Positions 38,875-45,407 of a stretch of 45,407 bases of DNA are shown here, in pieces. Source of the DNA: Deltaproteobacteria bacterium. GTDB taxonomy: Bacteria > Myxococcota_A > UBA9160 > UBA4427. The notes beneath the pieces are model-generated. The model saw nothing but the letters and a program-made list of their open reading frames with translations, had not been told where the DNA came from and ran no database searches. Position 1 is the stretch's first letter. Each line of letters opens with the position of its first letter. The position numbers were made by a program, and so were the translations under genes. The stretch is taken from positions 1 through 45,407 of the forward strand of contig JAJDAN010000061.1 in assembly GCA_029261855.1 (NCBI GenBank). The letters run 5' to 3'.

Positions 38875-41825
38875 CAGCCGAGCAGCGCGAGCAGGTCGTC
38901 GCGCGAGAGCCCGTCGGATTGCCCGCTGCCCGCCAGCACGACTTCACCCAGCGCACGCTTGCGGGCGTGAAGGTCGAGGATGCGCTCTTCGACGGTGTCG
39001 CTGGCGATCAGCCGGTGCACCACCACCGGGCGCGTCTGCCCGATGCGGTGCGCCCGGTCCGCGGCCTGGTCCTCGACGGCTGGGTTCCACCAGGGGTCCA
39101 TCAAGAAGATGTGATCTGCGGCGGTCAGGTTGAGGCCCGTACCGCCGGCCTTCAGCGACACGAGCATGACGGGCGCACCCTCCGCGCTCTGGAAGCGTTC
39201 GACGACGGCGCTGCGTGCGCGGGTCGCGCCGTCGAGACGCTCGAAGGGGATGCCCGCGGCTTCGAGGTGGGGCTCGACGAGATTCAGGAACGAAGTCCAT
39301 TGGGAGAAGACGAGCGCCTTGTGACCATCTTCGACGGCCTGGGCGGTCCGTTCGACCAGCAGGTCGACCTTCGACGAGGCGTCGGCGATCTGTCCGGGTA
39401 CGAGTGCGCTGTGGCAAGACGCCTGGCGCAGTCGCAACAGCGCTTCGAGCGCCGCGATCACACTGCCGCCCGACTGCAGCCGTTCGACCACCGGCCGTAC
39501 GGTGGCGGCCTCGACGGCGCGGTAGACCTGGCGTTCCTCGTCGGAAAGGTCGAAGCGCAGCACCACTTCGGTGCGCGGCGGCAGCTCGGGCGCCACGTCC
39601 CGCTTGAGTCGGCGCAAGACGAAGGGCCGGATTCGCTCGCGCAGGCGAACGCCCATTTCCGAGTCGCCCTCGGAGATCGGGCGGGCGTAGCGGTCGCGGA
39701 AGTCCCGCCGGCCACCGAGCAGACCGCGATTCAGGAAGTGCAGCTGGCTCCAGAGCTCGTCGAGACGGTTCTCGACCGGGGTGCCCGTCAACGCCATCCG
39801 GAAGCGGCTGCGCAGGCCGTAGGCCGCCTGGGCCACCTGGCTCTCGGGGTTCTTGATGTTCTGGGCCTCGTCGACGACGACCACGTCCCAGTCGACTGCG
39901 GTCAGCGCTTCGGTGTCGAGTCGCAGGATCGCGAAGCTCGTGATCGTGAGGTCCGCCTTTGCGTCCAGGACACGTCCCGGCCCGTGGTAGGTGCAGACCC
40001 GCAACCCCGGACGGAAGCGCCGGGCCTCGGCCTCCCAGTTGTGGATCAGGCTCGTGGGGGCCACGACGAGGCCGCGGCCCTCGAGTGCGCACAAGGCCTG
40101 GATCGTCTTGCCGAGACCCATGTCGTCGGCGAGCAGGGCGCCGAGGCCGAGGTCGCGCAGGAAGCAGAGCCAATCGACGCCCTTGTGCTGGTAGTCGCGG
40201 AGCTCGCCGTTCAGGTCCTTGGGCAGCTCGGCTTCGGGGATGCCTTCGAAGTCGCGCAACAGGGGCTCGAGCCGGTCGAGGCTGGGGGGCGTCGGGTAGT
40301 CGAGGTCCTCGCACAGGCGCGCGAGGTCGGGCAGGGAATGGGTGGGCACGCGGCCGTCGGCGTCGCGTGCGGCCAGCAGGTCGGCGATGCGGTGGCCGAA
40401 GCGCTCGAGCCAGTCTTCGGGGAGCGCGGCGACGCCGCCTCCGCGCAGACGGACGAGAGAGGTCCCTTCCTGCCAGGCGCGCAGCACGGCTTCCGGTGAC
40501 GCGCGACGATCTGCCTCGTTGCCTGCTCCGGCGGGCTCGCCGTCCGAAGCGCCGGCGTAGTCGCCCTCGCGTGGAGACACGAAGCGCACGTTGACGATGT
40601 CGTCCTCGATGTCGAGCCGCGGCTCGAGCGGTTGGGTCAGCGTGAAGGATTCGTGGGCGTCGCCCTGGACCTCGCCGCGCCAGGCGGCAAGACGCGCGGC
40701 GAACGGGATGGCCTGCTCGGGGTTGAGGTTGGTTCGCCGTCCAGGCACCAGGCTGAGTTCTTCGCGCAGCCGCCGCAGCTCGGACTTCTCGAGGTTCTCG
40801 TCCCGGATCGGGATGGCGCCGCGCAGATGCACGAGCCGATTTCCGTCGACCCGGGCGTTCGGCGGGTCGCCGTAGACCAGCGTTGCCAGGACCGAAAGCT
40901 GGTTGGCCTTCTCGCGGACATCGATGGCGATCCGCGGTCGCTCGCGCCCGGTCTTCGGCAGGCGCGTGGTCGCGATCTCGACGGGGATGCGCTCCTCGAG
41001 GGACGGCAGCACTTCGGTCACGAGATCGGCTACGCGCTCGTTGGGAAAGAAGCGTCCGGTCGGAAGATCGGCGAGCTCGCGCCCGGTCAGTCCCGAAGGC
41101 CCGACGAGGTGGAGCTGGTCCCCGCACAGCACCGTGTCGTTGTTGAAGCGTTCGGTGATGCTCGGGTCCTGACGCACGGACAAGGTGAAGCCGCCCTCCG
41201 CATCGACCAGGAGTCCGTGCAGCCCCGAAGGCTCGCCCGAGACCTGGATCGGCTCACCGTCGAGCTGGACGTCGTCGCAGCGCGACAAGGGCTCGATCAG
41301 TCGCTTCATGGCGGCGCGGTCCATGGGGCCTCGGCGGTTGGCGCCGAGGGCGCGTTCCACCGCGACGTCCGCCGAGCTCGCGGCGAAGCTCGGACCGTCG
41401 ACCCGGCCCGACGCGATCGCGGCAAGCGTCGAACGCAGGGGCTTGGCCTCGCCGTCCACGACCACGTAGCGCCGGAAGGAGAGCCCGCCCTCGTGGCGCG
41501 TCAACGCGTAGCGGATGCCACCGGTGGCGCGTTCCTGCTTCGGCAGCACGTCTCCCTGCTTGCGCGACTGCCGCAGGGCGATGATCGCCGCCGCGACGTG
41601 CTCGCAGACCGGCTCGGAGGTCGAGCACTCGCACTCCCAGTCCTCGTCTCCGGGGTACAGGGTGACTGTCGGCGAGATCATTCCGCCGCGAGTCGAGACC
41701 TGCAGGACGACCTCGTCGCGCTGGTCCCGCTTGCCGATCACGGCGTCCGCGCGCGCGAGCTCGACGCCCCGGGACCACACACGGGGCGAGCATTCCGATC
41801 GGATCGTGTCGAAGAGGGCCTGCAT
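38874..41825 (-). CDS. SWIM-domain SNF2-family helicase/ATPase (983 aa)
   Basis: DNA-translocating ATPase of the Swi2/Snf2 family, bacterial RapA/HepA-like. N-terminal SWIM zinc finger [12 protein letters not shown] (Cys65, Cys67, Cys74, His76), then about 450 residues of uncharacterised linker, then the motor: [20 protein letters not shown], Walker [11 protein letters not shown] near residue 568, Walker [15 protein letters not shown] near 651, [53 protein letters not shown] and [16 protein letters not shown] near 928. Starts 1 nt after the CCA-like gene. Likely acts on DNA- or RNA-bound protein complexes; the actual role is unknown. Confidence 0.93.
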   Translation of the reverse strand: MQALFDTIRSECSPRVWSRGVELARADAVIGKRDQRDEVVLQVSTRGGMISPTVTLYPGDEDWECECSTSEPVCEHVAAAIIALRQSRKQGDVLPKQERATGGIRYALTRHEGGLSFRRYVVVDGEAKPLRSTLAAIASGRVDGPSFAASSADVAVERALGANRRGPMDRAAMKRLIEPLSRCDDVQLDGEPIQVSGEPSGLHGLLVDAEGGFTLSVRQDPSITERFNNDTVLCGDQLHLVGPSGLTGRELADLPTGRFFPNERVADLVTEVLPSLEERIPVEIATTRLPKTGRERPRIAIDVREKANQLSVLATLVYGDPPNARVDGNRLVHLRGAIPIRDENLEKSELRRLREELSLVPGRRTNLNPEQAIPFAARLAAWRGEVQGDAHESFTLTQPLEPRLDIEDDIVNVRFVSPREGDYAGASDGEPAGAGNEADRRASPEAVLRAWQEGTSLVRLRGGGVAALPEDWLERFGHRIADLLAARDADGRVPTHSLPDLARLCEDLDYPTPPSLDRLEPLLRDFEGIPEAELPKDLNGELRDYQHKGVDWLCFLRDLGLGALLADDMGLGKTIQALCALEGRGLVVAPTSLIHNWEAEARRFRPGLRVCTYHGPGRVLDAKADLTITSFAILRLDTEALTAVDWDVVVVDEAQNIKNPESQVAQAAYGLRSRFRMALTGTPVENRLDELWSQLHFLNRGLLGGRRDFRDRYARPISEGDSEMGVRLRERIRPFVLRRLKRDVAPELPPRTEVVLRFDLSDEERQVYRAVEAATVRPVVERLQSGGSVIAALEALLRLRQASCHSALVPGQIADASSKVDLLVERTAQAVEDGHKALVFSQWTSFLNLVEPHLEAAGIPFERLDGATRARSAVVERFQSAEGAPVMLVSLKAGGTGLNLTAADHIFLMDPWWNPAVEDQAADRAHRIGQTRPVVVHRLIASDTVEERILDLHARKRALGEVVLAGSGQSDGLSRDDLLALLG

Positions 41826-41826
41826 G

Positions 41827-43023
41827 TCAGCGTCGGCTCCAGGCGAGGATTGCTTCGCGGAGCCGGTCCGGTTCGTTGCGCGCCGGGTCGGCGGCGACCC
41901 ATTCGGCGGCGAAGCGAAGCGCGGCGCCCACCTGGCGGCCGGGCGGGCAATCGAGCAGGGCCATGACGGCGGAGCCGTCGAGACAGAGAACCGTACGCGC
42001 TTCGCTGCGGGCCGTGTTCTGCCGCACGCGTTCGAGGCCGTTCCGCACGGCCTCCAGCCGCTTGCGCGCCTCGGGGTCGTCACCGGCCTGTGCGATCTCC
42101 CACTCGCGCATCCGGAAGAGCGCCGCGAGATCGGTTTCGGAAAGCTGGCGGTGTGCGCGCAGCACGGACCGGTCCCGGTTGGCGTTCAGCTTGGTATCGA
42201 GCGGGTGGTGTTCGAGCAGGCGCGCGACGTGCTGGGAACGGACGAGCCCGAAGCGCAGGCGCTTGAGCAGCGCGCGTGCTGCCGCGCCGCGCAGCCACGC
42301 GGCCAGGCGAAGCTCGAGCACCGCCGGCATGGCGCCCACGAGTGCCGCCGCGTCCGGCCGTACGTCCCGGACCAGCCGACGTTCGACACCCGTCTTACGC
42401 AGCAGGGAAAGGCCGCGTTCCGCGCCGTCCGCCAGCAGGATGCGACACAGCTCGGCGCGCAGCCTCGTCGACGAGACGGACACGAGAGACGGTGCCACCT
42501 GGGTCATGGCCTGTTCGACGCTCGGGTCGCACACGAGGTCCCATTCGGCGACCAGGCGCGCGGCGCGCAACACCCGCACCGGGTCTTCGTGCATGCGGGC
42601 GAGGGGGTCGCCGACGCCGCGCAGGACGCCTGCCTCGAGATCCGCGAGACCCGACGACGGATCGATCCACTCCTCGCGGACGGGCGCATAGGCCATGGCC
42701 AGCACCGTGAAGTCCCGGTGGGCCAGGTCGTCCTCGATCTTCGGGCCCCAGCGCAGCCCCGTGACGTCGATGGGCGCCGGTCCCGCCGGAACCGTGACCA
42801 CGCCTCGATCCGGATGCGTCGGGACGGCGTGCGGGAACAGGTCGAGGCAGTCGTCGACACTGGCGGGCGTGCACAGCTCGAAGGCCGCCGGCGCGTCGCC
42901 GCGCAGCAGGCGTGTGAGACCCTCTCCGACGAGCCAGGCGTCGTGACCCGCCCGGTCGAGACACGAGGCGGCTTCGCGCACCGCCGCGGGCAGGGTCGCG
43001 TGCTTTTGATCCAGGAATGACAA
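41827..43023 (-). CDS. CCA tRNA nucleotidyltransferase-like protein with degenerate active site (398 aa)
   Basis: Homologue of class II CCA-adding enzyme/poly(A) polymerase. Conserved downstream motifs are excellent: [56 protein letters not shown]. Yet motif A, normally GGxVRDxLLGxxxxDxD, reads [18 protein letters not shown]: the second Gly is Glu34, the Arg-Asp is Thr-Arg, and the metal-binding Asp pair is Ala47 and Glu49. The third carboxylate survives (IDVTGLR). Catalysis by the usual two-metal mechanism is doubtful. Start is a TTG (43023), TAGACT 9 nt upstream. First gene of the SNF2-hydrolase operon. Confidence 0.85.
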   Translation of the reverse strand: MSFLDQKHATLPAAVREAASCLDRAGHDAWLVGEGLTRLLRGDAPAAFELCTPASVDDCLDLFPHAVPTHPDRGVVTVPAGPAPIDVTGLRWGPKIEDDLAHRDFTVLAMAYAPVREEWIDPSSGLADLEAGVLRGVGDPLARMHEDPVRVLRAARLVAEWDLVCDPSVEQAMTQVAPSLVSVSSTRLRAELCRILLADGAERGLSLLRKTGVERRLVRDVRPDAAALVGAMPAVLELRLAAWLRGAAARALLKRLRFGLVRSQHVARLLEHHPLDTKLNANRDRSVLRAHRQLSETDLAALFRMREWEIAQAGDDPEARKRLEAVRNGLERVRQNTARSEARTVLCLDGSAVMALLDCPPGRQVGAALRFAAEWVAADPARNEPDRLREAILAWSRR

Positions 43024-43032
43024 GGTCGGCAG

Positions 43033-43038
43033 AGTCTA
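43033..43038 (-). promoter_or_regulatory. candidate -10 box (TAGACT) of the CCA-like/SNF2 operon
   Basis: TAGACT 9 nt before the TTG at 43023. The divergent TAACAT box for the methyltransferase gene is 13 bp away. Confidence 0.4.
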
Positions 43039-43051
43039 GTGGATCGGCAGG

Positions 43052-43057
43052 TAACAT
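43052..43057 (+). promoter_or_regulatory. candidate -10 box (TAACAT), leaderless methyltransferase fusion
   Basis: GG-TAACAT, 7 nt (CGCGCGC) and the GTG at 43065; no Shine-Dalgarno for this start. Confidence 0.45.
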
Positions 43058-43064
43058 CGCGCGC

Positions 43065-44903
43065 GTGAGCCCTTCTGCATCTCCCGCTGCTTCCCGGATC
43101 GTCCGCGCGCCCGGCGTGAGCCTGGACCTCGATGCCCTGTTGCTGCGGATCTGGCCCGAATCGCAGCAGGCGGACCGGGAGGGCCTCGTTTCGCGGGGGT
43201 CGGTTCTCGCGGCCGGCGACAAGCTGCGCAGGCTGCAGACGCGGATCGCGCCGGGCGAGCGCCTCGAGCTGCGCGAGCCCTTCGGCGAGAGTCCCGTACT
43301 GCCCAGCCTCGCCGCCGGAGTGCGCGGCGGGCGGGTGCTGGTCCCGGGGCTGCCCTGGCGGTCCGGCACCCTGGCCCGGCGGCGGGGCATGACGAGCGCG
43401 GTCCGATTCGAACGCCTCGACGAGCGCGACGGCGTGCAGCTACTCGAGGTGACGCCCGCCGAGGGCGAGGCCGAAGCCTCGGCTTTCTTCGAAGACGTTC
43501 TCCGCAGCCTGGCGGAATCCGGTCGACCCGTTCTCGGAGACGTGCTTCGCGGCGGGATCCTGATCGCCGGCGGTCTGCGCCTCGTGGCTGGCGATGCATC
43601 GCTCGCGTGGCCCGGCGAGCCGGTCTTTGCCGGTGCGTCGGGCGAGGCACCGGTGTTGCACGTATCCCGTGCGACCGAGCGCATCGTCGGGCGGGGACAC
43701 CCCTGGATCCTGCACGACGACGAGAGTGACGATGCCAGTCGCTTCGCGCCCGGGACCCGGGTACAGGTCGAGGGCCCGGACGGCGCCTCTCTCGGCGTCG
43801 CCCACTGCGACGGGCCGGGGCAGCTGACGGCCCGCATGTGGGCAGGCCCCGCGCAGAGCGGCGGGTCCGACAGCGTCGAGGCCCGGGTGGCCGAAGCGCT
43901 CGGGCGACGGTCCGCGCTGCTCGAGCCCGGGTCCCGTCGCGCGCGGACCGACGTGTTCCGGTTGCTGCACGGAGAAGGCGATCGTCTGCCCGGACTCTTC
44001 GTGGACCGTCTCGGTCCGCTGCTGCGCGTGCTCGTGACGAGCGAAGGCGCTCTGGGGTACCGAGACCGGGCCCTCGATGCGTTGGTGCGTGGACTCGAGG
44101 GTTCTCTCGGCGGCGACCCCGGTGTGATCGAAGTGGTGCACCTGCGGGAGCGGCCGCCAGGCGATCTCGTCTGTACCCGGGTCTTGCGGGGCGCGCTTCC
44201 GGACGCGCCGGGAAGCACTGCTTCAGAAGCCGGAGCCAGCACGCGGCTCGTGGTCCAGGAGGCGGGGGTGCAATTCCTCGTCGACCCGGGTCTCTCCCGG
44301 CCGACGCGCGCGAGCCCCGGCTTCGGTCTCTATCCGGACCAGCGCGACAACCGCGCGCGCCTGCTGGCGGGCGTGCGAAAGGGAGGACGCCTGCTCAACC
44401 TCTTCGCCCACACCGGCGCCTTCAGCGTTTCGTGGCTGGCGGGGCAGGGCGCAACGGCGGTGAGCGTCGATCTTTCTGGCGCGTACCTGCGCTGGCTCGA
44501 GGAGAACCTGGCGCGGAACGGCATCGACCCGATCGTGCACCAGAGCGTGCGGTCGGACGGACGCCGCTACCTCGAGACCCTCGATCGGAGCGAACGCTTC
44601 GATGCGATCGTCATCGATCCGCCGACTGCCGCCGCCGCCGGTCGGCGTTTCTGGTCCGTCGCGCGAGATCTGCCGCCCCTGATCGCGTCGGCCCTGGCTC
44701 ATCTGCAGCCGGGAGGAAGATTGCTGGTCTCGCGCAACGACCGAAAGCGCGCGGCCCTGCGCGAGCTGGTCGCGGAGGCCGCCAAGCTGAAGGGAGTGCG
44801 GCTCGCGGCGCTCGAATCCGCACCGCCGGGGATCGACTTCCCGCGGCGCAAGGGCTTCCCGGAAGGCGATCCCTTCACGGGGGTCCTGGCGACCCGGGCT
44901 TGA
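43065..44903 (+). CDS. degenerate RluA-type pseudouridine synthase fused to RlmI-type rRNA methyltransferase (612 aa)
   Basis: The C-terminal ~400 residues are an RlmI/RlmL-like SAM methyltransferase: PUA-like start RGHPWILHDDESDD, LPGLFVDRLGPLLRVLV, LYPDQRDNRARLLAGV, SAM motif LLNLFAHTGAFSVSWLAGQG, and IDPPTAAAAGRRFWSV in place of the usual DPPxF, followed by LQPGGRLLVSRND. The N-terminal ~200 residues look like an S4 domain (VSLDLDALLLRIWPESQQAD ... GDKLRRLQTRIAPGERLEL) joined to the C-terminal half of RluA: VRFERLDERDGVQLLEVTP and ESGRPVLGDVLRGG, matching the RluA xxxGHPIVGDxLYGG. The catalytic HRLDxxTSG is absent. Start GTG 43065; an ATG at 43017 would overlap the divergent gene. Confidence 0.85.
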   Translation: MSPSASPAASRIVRAPGVSLDLDALLLRIWPESQQADREGLVSRGSVLAAGDKLRRLQTRIAPGERLELREPFGESPVLPSLAAGVRGGRVLVPGLPWRSGTLARRRGMTSAVRFERLDERDGVQLLEVTPAEGEAEASAFFEDVLRSLAESGRPVLGDVLRGGILIAGGLRLVAGDASLAWPGEPVFAGASGEAPVLHVSRATERIVGRGHPWILHDDESDDASRFAPGTRVQVEGPDGASLGVAHCDGPGQLTARMWAGPAQSGGSDSVEARVAEALGRRSALLEPGSRRARTDVFRLLHGEGDRLPGLFVDRLGPLLRVLVTSEGALGYRDRALDALVRGLEGSLGGDPGVIEVVHLRERPPGDLVCTRVLRGALPDAPGSTASEAGASTRLVVQEAGVQFLVDPGLSRPTRASPGFGLYPDQRDNRARLLAGVRKGGRLLNLFAHTGAFSVSWLAGQGATAVSVDLSGAYLRWLEENLARNGIDPIVHQSVRSDGRRYLETLDRSERFDAIVIDPPTAAAAGRRFWSVARDLPPLIASALAHLQPGGRLLVSRNDRKRAALRELVAEAAKLKGVRLAALESAPPGIDFPRRKGFPEGDPFTGVLATRA

Positions 44904-44909
44904 TATGCT
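44904..44909 (+). promoter_or_regulatory. candidate extended -10 (TGA-TATGCT) of the L,D-transpeptidase gene
   Basis: TG-A-TATGCT directly after the methyltransferase stop, 7 nt before a GTG at 44917; suggests a leaderless mRNA and favours that GTG over the ATG at 44905 inside the box. Confidence 0.45.
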
Positions 44910-44916
44910 GGCCCGG

Positions 44917-45407
44917 GTGATCGGTTCGCGGACCCTCGTCATCGCTGCGCTCACACTCGCGACGCTCGTGCTGGGGGTCGCACTCCCGCCGGTGACGTCG
45001 CAGGCCGCTACCGATCCAGGCCTGATCCTCGAGCTCGATCGGGACCGCTTCGAGGTGACGACCCGCGATGCGCGCAGCGGCGAACCTGGTCCTCGGATCC
45101 GCATCGTGCTCGGGTCACCGGCGAACGAAACCCCGGACGGAGATCACCCGGTGGGACGCGTCATCCTGAACCCGTCGTGGCACCCCAGCGACGACGCACT
45201 CGAGGCGGGGGCGGAGGTGATGCCGCCTTCGCTCGACAGCCCGATGGGTGTCGCCAAGATCCCCTTCGCCGAGACCGGTTCGATCGCGCTGCACGGCGGA
45301 GGCGAGCTGCTGCTACTGGGCAAGCCGGTCTCCGGCGGGTGCGTGCGCGCGCGGGACAGTGACCTGCTGCGGATCCTCGCCTGGATGCTCGAGCGCGGGG
45401 CGCTCGG
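44917..45407 (+). CDS. L,D-transpeptidase (YkuD family), truncated by window end
   Basis: Periplasmic peptidoglycan cross-linking or lipoprotein-attaching enzyme. A signal peptide (LVIAALTLATLVLGVALPPV) is followed by the catalytic core: LDSPMGVAKIPFAETGSIAL, His in ALHGGGELLLLGKPV and the Cys motif SGGCVRARDSDLL. The usual S-H-G-C-x-R is S-G-G-C-V-R, the His being Gly, a variation also tolerated in some members. At least 163 residues are encoded; the frame is open at 45407. Start GTG 44917 from promoter position; ATG 44905 adds four residues. Follows the methyltransferase by 13 nt. Confidence 0.85.
   Translation, partial: MIGSRTLVIAALTLATLVLGVALPPVTSQAATDPGLILELDRDRFEVTTRDARSGEPGPRIRIVLGSPANETPDGDHPVGRVILNPSWHPSDDALEAGAEVMPPSLDSPMGVAKIPFAETGSIALHGGGELLLLGKPVSGGCVRARDSDLLRILAWMLERGAL

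Overview
The window is a dense, high-GC chromosomal segment (about two-thirds G+C by eye) from a Gram-negative bacterium. Outer-membrane and periplasmic proteins (beta-barrel OMP, SurA/PpiC-type isomerase, soluble lytic transglycosylase, MscS channel, L,D-transpeptidase) show the envelope type. Two luciferase-like proteins of F420-associated families, many SDR, crotonase and SnoaL-like genes and a DUF3604 gene resemble environmental deltaproteobacteria-like lineages (Myxococcota, Desulfobacterota, Binatota). That placement is an inference; there is no rRNA or marker gene to settle it. I see no tRNA, rRNA, CRISPR array, insertion sequence or transcription factor gene.

Layout. 180-2848 (-): SDR, two SnoaL-like proteins and a ferritin-like 'metal-dependent hydrolase', behind a 10-bp-periodic repeat array. 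3386-4498 (-): DUF1214 protein. 4568-6564 (+): phosphate transporter Pit with its PhoU-like DUF47 partner; the 3' end of the DUF47 gene is repeated in tandem. 6701-10501 (-): four translationally coupled genes (SDR, acyl-CoA thioesterase, F420-type oxidoreductase, phosphotransferase) that look like a lipid or xenobiotic catabolic operon. 10584-11063 (+): a glutathione peroxidase whose catalytic codon is an in-frame TGA followed by a bacterial SECIS hairpin, i.e. a selenoprotein. 11109-15748: Rieske oxygenase (-), long-type GAPDH (+), a second F420-type oxidoreductase and a crotonase (-). 15818-19370 (-): MscS channel and YegD-like Hsp70. 19483-22081: SGNH-like protein and MBOAT acyltransferase, converging with overlapping ends. 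22177-24554 (+): ferritin-like unknown and ABC1/UbiB kinase. 24866-30670 (-): crotonase, DUF3604, PpiC, Slt. 30696-33581: DUF2164, SnoaL-like, OMP, VIT1/CCC1 transporter and a small charged protein. 33726-37074 (-): DUF255 thioredoxin-fold protein and CbpA-type DnaJ. 37253-43023 (-): CCA-transferase-like protein lacking the catalytic DxD, SWIM/SNF2 helicase, an alpha/beta hydrolase and a nucleophile-less alpha/beta hydrolase. 43065-44903 (+): a degenerate RluA-type pseudouridine synthase fused to an RlmI-type methyltransferase. 44917-end (+): L,D-transpeptidase, cut by the window edge.

The most notable signals are the selenocysteine glutathione peroxidase missed by standard ORF calling; a recurring promoter signature (TANNNT, often TAGNCT) 5-9 nt before start codons of genes without a Shine-Dalgarno, implying many leaderless mRNAs and at least one symmetrical bidirectional promoter; several enzyme folds with lost catalytic residues in one neighbourhood (37.2-44.9 kb); and a 63-bp in-frame repeat of a gene end whose copies differ only synonymously.
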